DNA from: Pseudomonadota bacterium | GTDB lineage: Bacteria; SAR324; XYD2-FULL-50-16; JAHJRI01 | DNA: 11,197 nt | Direction of reading: 5' to 3' | NCBI GenBank assembly: GCA_022360105.1 | Contig: JAKSDL010000647.1 | Span: 1-11,197, forward strand | Shown here: positions 6,307-11,197 of the stretch, piece by piece | Numbering within the stretch: position 1 is the stretch's first letter | Layout of the letters: each line of letters begins with the position of its first letter | The notes under the pieces: model-generated | Seen by the model: only the letters and a program-made list of their open reading frames with translations | The model's database searches: none | Told to the model about the DNA's origin: nothing | Made by a program: the position numbers and the translations under genes

Positions 6307-7425
6307 TTAATTCACTGCATATTGCAAAATTCTGAACGATTTAATATCCAGACTTTTCGTAGCGTCTGAATATTCAATTCCCAAAATTGTTTCCGTCGTA
6401 ACTGTCACACGAAGCGTTGTGACAGTATATTCAATAGCCAAGAGATTGGTACTGGTTGAAAACAGCTTTTGTTCATCTGCCGTAAGCTGCAACCCTGCGA
6501 GTTCCAGCGCCTTTTCCCACTCCGTATTTCCCCGGTTGTAGAGCGGCGGTGAATACCTGGGGTCCGGGTCTGACGCATCACTCCCCTCTTCCTGCTCTTC
6601 ATCTTCCATGGTACTATCCCTCTCTTCCAGGATTTCCCTGATAGTAGCAGCTTCATCGTAAACATTAGGGTACTTTTCAGCATCCTTGAATATGAGCAGG
6701 AACTCTTCAACTTCAGCCGGAGAAGATAAATTCAGATCTATCGAAATTTTGTTGGAGTCTTTTTCTATCGCAAAAATCCGAAACCGTTCTTTTAAATCCT
6801 TCTGACTGAAACCCAACTCCTGGACCGGTGGAATGAGTTTGACTTCCGAAAGGCTGTCCAACTCTCGGTTTTTCACCTCAAATTCCGGATTTGTATCAGT
6901 GTAATCCTCATTATTGTATAAAAACTCCGCATCGGCCTCATCATCGGAGTCAATCCAGTCATTCAGTGCACTAAGTACCGGGATAACATCTTCCAGGCTG
7001 CTCTCTATAGCCAACGGATCGCTTGCTTCCTGATACTGGTTATAAATGTTTAAAAACACCGTAGGCCAGGGGTCGTCTGCTCGAAATCGTCGGTTCAAAT
7101 TAAAATAATGGTCGATCGGCTGGATTTTTTTTATCTGAAAATACTGATTTTCATTTAGAGGCACAGGAACATCTTTCCACTGATCCTCGTTGTTTAAAAC
7201 AAAAAGCAAACCCTTGGTCTTAATAGACATGATAATTGCCCTGAACACAGAACGTGAAAGTGTTTCTGATTGAAAGCGTTGTAAGGTATTTGCCAGGTGA
7301 ACTGTTTCAACCGTGCGATTTTCAAAGGTGTGCATCAGGGCAATCGATAGCAGTAAAATCACGGACATGGCCATGATTAATGCCACTCCCCGTGATCTGC
7401 TCTTTTTTAATTTTGTTGTCCCCAT
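6307..7425 (-). CDS. gspK: type II secretion minor pseudopilin GspK
   Basis: This 372-residue protein has the GspK length (usually 300-370). It begins with a basic leader ending RSRG, cut by prepilin peptidase before V14, then a membrane helix (VALIMAMSVILLLSIAL, 14-30). As in other GspK proteins there is no Glu at mature position 5. GspK caps the tip of the pseudopilus with GspI and GspJ and is thought to control its length and initiation. The body includes QPIDHYFNLNRRF near 102-114, the usual early D-x-N-x-L/N-type segment, and an acidic low-complexity stretch about 265-290 (EERDSTMEDEEQEEGSDASD) that looks lineage-specific. The start overlaps the end of gspJ by 19 nt without a clear Shine-Dalgarno sequence, which implies translational coupling. 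It is the last gene of the operon; gspL, gspM and gspN do not follow. Confidence 0.9.
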   Translation of the reverse strand: MGTTKLKKSRSRGVALIMAMSVILLLSIALMHTFENRTVETVHLANTLQRFQSETLSRSVFRAIIMSIKTKGLLFVLNNEDQWKDVPVPLNENQYFQIKKIQPIDHYFNLNRRFRADDPWPTVFLNIYNQYQEASDPLAIESSLEDVIPVLSALNDWIDSDDEADAEFLYNNEDYTDTNPEFEVKNRELDSLSEVKLIPPVQELGFSQKDLKERFRIFAIEKDSNKISIDLNLSSPAEVEEFLLIFKDAEKYPNVYDEAATIREILEERDSTMEDEEQEEGSDASDPDPRYSPPLYNRGNTEWEKALELAGLQLTADEQKLFSTSTNLLAIEYTVTTLRVTVTTETILGIEYSDATKSLDIKSFRILQYAVN

Positions 7426-8138
7426 TCGACGTATTGCCCCATGTATGGTTGGATATTGACAGTCATATCGGAGGTCAGGCTTTCTCCATTGTCACTTTCA
7501 ATTTTAAGCTCAACGATTACCCCGGCCGGAATTTTATCAGCAGCAAGTCCTGTCGTTACAAAACTACTGGAGTCCCATTCGTCGGAGGCTTCTTCTGCAG
7601 TAGATTTAAAATACTTCACATCAAAGGAAACAATCTTGTTGGAAAGGGTGTGTGTAATGCTGCGTTCTCCTGCAGTGATATCCGCATCAACAAAGAACTC
7701 TTCTCTTCTTTTAAACTTGAACGCCCCACCCTCTTCCTCTTCCAGATAATAGCTGACTTCATGTAGCTCAGGATCCTGCTCGGTTGTCAGGTTCCTGTGA
7801 AATCGGGAGATGTTGTTAACGTGCATGTGAAGGTTGTCTTTGCTGTAATCACCTCCGGATTCATCGACTCCGTAAATACCGGATTTCCTGCCATCCTGCT
7901 GCTTTTGAGGATCTTCCATAAATTTATCCAGGTAGACAACAGCCTGGACATCATTTCTGATAATCTGCTCAAGGATGCGTAATTCCTGGCGCAATTTTAG
8001 AATCGTTTCCAATCTTTGTGACTGCCGGCTGAACTGAAAAAACGAATTCATTAAAATTCCGGCTATTGCCGCAAACAAGCTCAGGGCAATCAACAGTTCC
8101 ATTAAAGAAAAGCCACGTTGTCCACTAACATCCTTCAT
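7407..8138 (-). CDS. gspJ: type II secretion minor pseudopilin GspJ
   Basis: I chose the ATG at 8138 (243 residues). It lies one base after the gspI stop and is preceded by GAGGT with an 8-nt gap, the clearest ribosome binding site of the operon. It also gives a short leader, MKDVSGQRG. An in-frame ATG at 8171 would add 11 residues inside gspI. Prepilin peptidase would cut QRG from FSLMELL, leaving the Glu at mature position 5 needed for assembly, then a membrane helix of about 20 residues. The remainder is the periplasmic domain typical of GspJ, with a long helix (RQSQRLETILKLRQELRILEQIIRNDVQAVV) and a beta-rich part with strands such as HEVSYYLEEEEGG and VSFDVKYF. GspJ joins GspI and GspK at the pseudopilus tip. 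Confidence 0.9.
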   Translation of the reverse strand: MKDVSGQRGFSLMELLIALSLFAAIAGILMNSFFQFSRQSQRLETILKLRQELRILEQIIRNDVQAVVYLDKFMEDPQKQQDGRKSGIYGVDESGGDYSKDNLHMHVNNISRFHRNLTTEQDPELHEVSYYLEEEEGGAFKFKRREEFFVDADITAGERSITHTLSNKIVSFDVKYFKSTAEEASDEWDSSSFVTTGLAADKIPAGVIVELKIESDNGESLTSDMTVNIQPYMGQYVEWGQQN

Positions 8139-8160
8139 CTTATTTGACCTCACCGAGAAC
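8131..8160 (-). promoter_or_regulatory. ribosome binding site that decides the gspJ start
   Basis: On the minus strand GGTGAGGTCAAATAAGATG joins the last codons of gspI, its TAA stop and the gspJ ATG. GAGGT is complementary to the 16S anti-Shine-Dalgarno sequence and is spaced 8 nt from the ATG at 8138. This favours that start over the upstream ATG at 8171. Confidence 0.5.
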
Positions 8161-8535
8161 AGACGCTTCAAAGAATTGTTCCTCCGCGTCTTTTTTTGGT
8201 CGCCAATAGATCCTGTAAGTCACTTTCATCACCGGCACGATGCCCATAAAATCTTCTTTTGTAACCTCCCGTTGCCAGCGGTCTCCAGCCAGGATGTGAT
8301 CCTCCGGAAAGACACCATCTCCGGCGCTGATTGGTTCATTTGAATACAAGCGTTCTGTTTTAAGCAGTTCGTTGATCACTTCCTTTTGCACAGTGGAAAG
8401 TTTGCGGGTTTTTTCCAGGAAATAGACGGTCTCCCCCTGGGATTGAATAATCACGGTGAGAAGAATGGCCAGTAGAGAAAAAGCCACCAGCACTTCCAAG
8501 AGGGTAAATCCTTTGAATTCCGAGCGTGATTTCAT
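8140..8535 (-). CDS. gspI: type II secretion minor pseudopilin GspI
   Basis: This 131-residue protein matches the usual GspI length of 120-130. The leader MKSRSEFKG is followed by FTLLEVLVAFSLLAILLTVI, a textbook prepilin peptidase site with Phe at +1 and Glu at +5 and a membrane helix. The rest is the small alpha-beta pseudopilin domain, including WQREV near 86 and MKVTYRIYWRPKKDAEEQFFEASVL near the end. GspI is the hub that nucleates the tip trimer with GspJ and GspK. The gene starts 24 nt after the gspH stop. There is no good Shine-Dalgarno sequence before its ATG, so translation probably depends on upstream ribosomes. Assignment as GspI rests on length and on gene order between gspH and gspJ. 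Confidence 0.88.
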   Translation of the reverse strand: MKSRSEFKGFTLLEVLVAFSLLAILLTVIIQSQGETVYFLEKTRKLSTVQKEVINELLKTERLYSNEPISAGDGVFPEDHILAGDRWQREVTKEDFMGIVPVMKVTYRIYWRPKKDAEEQFFEASVLGEVK

Positions 8536-8559
8536 TTTTTGGTTGTAACGATTATCGGC

Positions 8560-9111
8560 TTAGAGCGGTTTTTCGTGGCTAATGGAGATATCGCCCATGA
8601 TGTTTTCAATAGTTAGTGCAATGGTGGTGTCTTCGTCCTTGAGATTCAACGTAAACAGATCGATGAACCCGGAAGAATCGATGCGAAAGATGTATTGCTG
8701 GCCAAAAATTTTGTCAAATTCCAGTTTTTCACCACCAAATCTTCTTACAGTGGTTTCTTCTTCAATCTCTGTAGAAATCTTGGTGAATTCGATTGGTGGC
8801 GTGAGCTTGATCGGAGTTCGATATTTTTCGTGAGGATCCGTAACGGATGAATCTTGAGGATCGGTTGTGAAAACCTGGTATTCAGATTTTTTTGTATCAA
8901 AAACCAATTGGTAGTTTTCACTTTTAAGGATTGCCTGCAATCTCAACTCATCGATGATTGCTGCAATTCTGTGGGTTTCCTTTTCCAGATTGCTTTCAAA
9001 TAAATTTGAAAAATTCGGAAGGGAAACACCAAGCAGAATGATCATTATCAACATCACCACGGTGAGTTCCAGCATGGTGAAGCCGGAACCCGGGTTTTTG
9101 TGCCTCGGCAT
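8560..9111 (-). CDS. gspH: type II secretion minor pseudopilin GspH
   Basis: I use the ATG at 9111, directly after the gspG stop (TAATATG); it gives a leader of ten residues, MPRHKNPGSG, before FTMLELTVVMLIMIILLGV. An ATG at 9135 would lengthen the leader to 18 residues and overlap gspG. Mature residues Phe1 and Glu5 fit prepilin peptidase processing. The domain after the helix matches GspH: a long amphipathic helix with RIAAIIDELRLQAILKSENYQLVF, then a beta-rich part (YIFRIDSSGFIDLFTLNLKD) that resembles the GspH/FimT fold. Length is about 183 residues. GspH sits between the GspG shaft and the tip complex. Confidence 0.88.
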   Translation of the reverse strand: MPRHKNPGSGFTMLELTVVMLIMIILLGVSLPNFSNLFESNLEKETHRIAAIIDELRLQAILKSENYQLVFDTKKSEYQVFTTDPQDSSVTDPHEKYRTPIKLTPPIEFTKISTEIEEETTVRRFGGEKLEFDKIFGQQYIFRIDSSGFIDLFTLNLKDEDTTIALTIENIMGDISISHEKPL

Positions 9112-9112
9112 A

Positions 9113-9559
9113 TTAGTCCAGCTCAATATCGGCATTCAAACCTTCGCCACCTTCCTGTTTATCGGCGCCCAAACTTTTGATAACAAAAGTCCCTCCATCA
9201 GACTGATAATAATAATCATTTTCCCAAGGATCTTTAGGAACACTCTTACTGGTTAAATATGGCCCTCTCCAGTTATTTGGCACCACACCCAGGTCCGGTT
9301 TTGAGACCAGGGATTGCAGCCCCTGGTCTGACGAAGGAAAGGTGGAATTATCCAGCCGGTATAGCTCCAAAGCTGACTTCAGGCTCTTCATTTGAATTTT
9401 GGCCTGATCTGTTTTTGCCGTATCCAGCCTGCTAAGCAACTCAGGTCCGGCTACCGCGATTAACAATGCCATGATTGCCACAACAATCAAAATTTCGATA
9501 AAACTAAACCCGTCCTGGTTTTTTCCTGTCCCGTTTGTTTCAAGGTTTTTTATTTTCAT
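9113..9559 (-). CDS. gspG: type II secretion major pseudopilin GspG
   Basis: The protein has 148 residues, the GspG norm. It has a 17-residue leader ending QDG, then FSFIEILIVVAIMALLIAVA with Glu at mature position 5. Family hallmarks follow: KSALELYRLDNSTFPSSDQG (near 62-81), the NNWRGPYL segment, PKDPWENDYYY and the end GADKQEGGEGLNADI, which holds the loop that binds calcium in known GspG structures. GspG is the main subunit of the periplasmic pseudopilus piston. It is the first gene of the operon, with AGGA five bases before the ATG, a promoter near 9730-9758 and a hairpin in the leader. The leader peptide is slightly long but otherwise usual. Confidence 0.95.
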   Translation of the reverse strand: MKIKNLETNGTGKNQDGFSFIEILIVVAIMALLIAVAGPELLSRLDTAKTDQAKIQMKSLKSALELYRLDNSTFPSSDQGLQSLVSKPDLGVVPNNWRGPYLTSKSVPKDPWENDYYYQSDGGTFVIKSLGADKQEGGEGLNADIELD

Positions 9560-9657
9560 TGTCTTCCTGCTTTAGATGGTCATTGACGTGATTCGAATCG
9601 AGGTGCTCTAATCCAATTAGAACAACACTTAAGCCGAATGTATTTGAGGTCGACCCA

Positions 9658-9680
9658 GTTGCGAACCCTTGGTTTGCGAC
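9658..9680 (-). promoter_or_regulatory. strong hairpin in the gspG leader
   Basis: A 10-bp stem with two G-U pairs and a 3-nt loop is formed by GTTGCGAACC and GGTTTGCGAC. It lies about 100 nt before the gspG ATG, within the presumed 165-nt leader. No T-run follows on the minus strand, so it is not a terminator for the operon; T-rich sequence follows it only in the plus direction, where no gene ends. It may affect mRNA stability or leader control. Confidence 0.4.
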
Positions 9681-9729
9681 TATTTGAGTTTTTCCTTCGC
9701 CGTTTTTAACTGATGTTTACCTGCGAAAA

Positions 9730-9758
9730 ATTCTAATAAAATATAGGTAAAAGCTCAA
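9730..9758 (-). promoter_or_regulatory. sigma70-type promoter of the gspGHIJK operon
   Basis: On the minus strand there is TTGAGC (9758-9753), a 17-bp spacer with an AT-rich end and TAGAAT (9735-9730). The -35 matches at four and the -10 at five of six positions, and the spacing is optimal. Transcription would start near 9723, giving a leader of about 165 nt. Confidence 0.5.
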
Positions 9759-9789
9759 GGAAGGAACCTAGGAAACTGCAAGCCACATA

Positions 9790-9910
9790 ATAAAATTGAT
9801 ACAATGGTGTCAAATTTTGTTCTGATCTCAAAACCTGGGATTCAGTATCTTGAGGTCTGAACAGGATCGTTTAGCCGTCGACTCGAATAAAAATTCCGTA
9901 TCAATTTTAT
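9790..9910. repeat. nested inverted repeats in the gap between gspG and the exported-protein gene
   Basis: Outer arms ATAAAATTGATAC (9790-9802) and GTATCAATTTTAT (9898-9910) are a perfect 13-bp inverted repeat 95 bp apart. Inside, TGTTCTGATCTCAA (9818-9831) pairs with TTGAGGTCTGAACA (9850-9863) at 12 of 14 positions around an 18-nt loop. The gap 9560-10038 (479 bp) therefore holds this structure, the operon promoter and the leader hairpin, but no gene that I can support. The nested layout could be a decayed mobile element, a structured RNA or paired operators. Confidence 0.45.
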
Positions 9911-10038
9911 AAACGGCGAGCCAATTGCATTTATCCAGTAACACAGCGTTGGCATCAACAGATTCGGGCGTTTTTGTAACCTTGCTGCTACATGACCATC
10001 GCAACAACCTATTAACAAAAGCAATCCACTAGATCCAC

Positions 10039-10629
10039 ATGTTGATAAATCCACCATTCCTCCTAAAATTAGCCGTTTTGGTAATTTTTACCCAGTTTTC
10101 TATACAACCACTGACCTTGGCCCAAAACCTTGATTATTTGGAAGATGAAGGGGAAAGTCTGTGGGAAGAACAACAGTTTCTTGATGTAACCGGTGAAGAA
10201 TTCACTACGGAAGATGCTCAATATGTGGGTGAAGAAGAGGTAAAGGAAGCCCGGGAAGCCGCTGAAAGAGCGGGGCTACCCTCAGTGGATCTGGCTGCAG
10301 CACTGGCAAGAGACCAGGAAATGCTGCCGGATAATATTATGTACGGGATTGGAACAGGGGCTTTGATTGGAGGTTGGTTTGCTTTGGTTGAAGGCGGAGA
10401 TTCCAGGGAAAATGTCCGATTTTTAACAGTCGGCACACTAGCTGGTGCGCTGCTGGGAGTTGCTATTGGTAACAAAGCGTTGTTTTTGAGCCAGGCTCCT
10501 ACGGCGGATTCATCAATGGGAATTGCTTCGAATGAAACTAATGCAACTCCCGATGAGACTGAAAAGATACAACCCAGTTTTCAGATCACGCCTAAAATGG
10601 CAAAATTCAATCTAAAAATAAGTTTTTAA
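10039..10629 (+). CDS. exported glycine-zipper protein, unknown function
   Basis: This 196-residue protein starts with a Sec-type signal peptide (FLLKLAVLVIFTQFSIQPLTLAQ, 7-29) with likely cleavage near 29-30; there is no lipobox cysteine. The mature N-terminus (31-75) is very acidic (DYLEDEGESLWEEQQ, GEEEVKEAREAAE). Residues 99-119 and 127-150 are two glycine-rich membrane-compatible segments (IMYGIGTGALIGGWFAL, VGTLAGALLGVAIGNKAL), the spacing of a glycine-zipper hairpin. A polar linker leads to a C-terminal segment with alternating pattern ending in Phe (KMAKFNLKISF), reminiscent of outer-membrane C-terminal signatures though no barrel precedes it. The start has no clear Shine-Dalgarno sequence. 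It is not part of the secretion operon, which reads away from it. I do not recognise the family. Confidence 0.6.
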   Translation: MLINPPFLLKLAVLVIFTQFSIQPLTLAQNLDYLEDEGESLWEEQQFLDVTGEEFTTEDAQYVGEEEVKEAREAAERAGLPSVDLAAALARDQEMLPDNIMYGIGTGALIGGWFALVEGGDSRENVRFLTVGTLAGALLGVAIGNKALFLSQAPTADSSMGIASNETNATPDETEKIQPSFQITPKMAKFNLKISF

Positions 10630-11197
10630 CTTGCCAGTATCGATTCCAGATCCTCTTTTTCCTGAATTAGTGATTCCCATTCGGCAAGGGCTGATTCCAA
10701 TTGTTTTTCCAGTAGGTTCTTAGCTGCCAGTTCCTCTTCCAGTCTGTTTTTGTTTTTCTCCTGATAAATTGTCGTATCTGCAAGTCTGGCATCTGCTTCT
10801 TCTATTCGCTGTTCCAGAACAGCTATGTTTTTTTCCTGTTTGGCAATCTGTTTACCCAGGCGAGTGACTTTTTTTGACACTTCACGCCACTCTTTGTTTT
10901 GAAGGTTTTCAGTTTTTTTTAAGCTTTGTTTTCTCTTTTCCAGGCTTTGCGCGGAACGGTCGAAATAGTCTATGCCTTTGATCTGCAGAAACTCCTGGTA
11001 GGTTCCTTTGAACAGATCATGTCCGTCGTGTCTTAATTCCAGAATCGAGGTAGCAAATTGTTCGATGAATCTTCTATCGTGACTCACACACACAATGCTG
11101 CCCTTGTAATTTTGCAAGGCTATGCTCAGAGCTTCCAGAGATTCGATGTCCATATGGTTGGTTGGTTCATCCAGCAGCAACAGGTTTGGTTTTTGCA
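10626..11197 (-). CDS. ABC-F family ATPase, C-terminal part (partial)
   Basis: Only the last 190 codons lie in the window; the frame is open to the right edge and the first nucleotide-binding domain and most of the second are missing. The visible part starts at the Walker B of the second domain, QKPNLLLLDEPTNHMD, with the catalytic Glu, then the H-loop in VCVSHDRRF and the ABC-F typical segment FKGTYQEFL. About 100 residues of predicted coiled coil follow, rich in Lys, Glu and Leu (KRKQSLKKTENLQNKEWREV to the end). ABC-F proteins have no membrane domain and act on the ribosome, in translation or antibiotic protection. The C-terminal coiled coil points to Uup-like or related ABC-F types, but the subclass cannot be fixed from this end. 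A TTG at 11180 is internal, not the start. The stop overlaps that of the converging exported-protein gene. Confidence 0.92.
   Translation of the reverse strand, partial: QKPNLLLLDEPTNHMDIESLEALSIALQNYKGSIVCVSHDRRFIEQFATSILELRHDGHDLFKGTYQEFLQIKGIDYFDRSAQSLEKRKQSLKKTENLQNKEWREVSKKVTRLGKQIAKQEKNIAVLEQRIEEADARLADTTIYQEKNKNRLEEELAAKNLLEKQLESALAEWESLIQEKEDLESILAS

Noticed and set aside
9575..9640. Possible tRNA remnant: a GATTCGAATC core that looks like a T-loop, followed on the minus strand by a CCA.
   Set aside because: The five bases on either side of TTCGAAT do not pair, and no acceptor, D or anticodon stems can be drawn at the right distances.
9842..10057. 71-codon minus-strand open frame in the gap before the exported-protein gene.
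   Set aside because: Its composition is not protein-like, it has no ribosome binding site, it covers the inverted-repeat structure and overlaps the start of the better supported plus-strand gene.
1..11197. CRISPR array, insertion sequence or prophage genes.
   Set aside because: No regularly spaced repeats, transposase, integrase or phage structural frame is visible on either strand.

Overview
The window looks like chromosomal DNA of a Gram-negative bacterium with an outer membrane and moderate-to-low GC. It carries a complete set of type II secretion pseudopilins, a CheX/FliY-like chemotaxis protein of the DUF3334 type and a DUF4157 protein of the kind linked to contractile injection systems. 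That mix fits a deltaproteobacterium-like lineage, but this is an impression and no marker gene fixes the taxon. Shine-Dalgarno sequences are weak or absent at most starts. Intergenic spaces are fairly long and carry dispersed palindromic repeats.

Layout. 1-1714 (minus): N-terminal 571 codons of a DUF4157 protein with an HEGWH motif and a C-terminal domain that I read as amidoligase-like; the gene runs off the left edge. 1715-2218: divergent intergenic region with a promoter for each flanking gene and, between them, a 214-bp element bounded by 24-bp perfect inverted repeats. 2219-2896 (plus): Crp/Fnr-type regulator with three cysteines in its sensor domain. 2897-3242: repeat-bearing gap. 3243-3785 (plus): GNAT acetyltransferase. 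3988-4872 and 4903-5418 (plus): likely two-gene operon of a four-unit DUF350-like membrane protein and a small zinc-ribbon-like protein of unknown function. 5592-6302 (plus): CheX-like DUF3334 protein with an ExxN motif and a C-terminal tail resembling the CheY-binding peptide of FliM.

9559-6307 (minus): compact operon gspG-gspH-gspI-gspJ-gspK, coding for the major and all minor pseudopilins of a type II secretion system. It is read from a good sigma70-type promoter at 9730-9758 through a leader of about 165 nt that holds a strong hairpin. The secretin, ATPase and inner-membrane platform genes are not next to it. 9560-10038 is non-coding and structured. 10039-10629 (plus): exported glycine-zipper protein of unknown role. 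Its stop codon overlaps that of the converging gene at 10626-11197 (minus), the C-terminal third of an ABC-F ATPase cut by the right edge.

The genes do not form one pathway. The clear functional unit is the pseudopilin operon, which would build the periplasmic pseudopilus that drives proteins through the outer membrane. The rest are single genes or pairs: a putative effector, a regulator, an acetyltransferase, a membrane pair and a signalling phosphatase-like protein. The DUF4157 protein and the CheX-like protein with its FliM-like tail are the most worthwhile leads.
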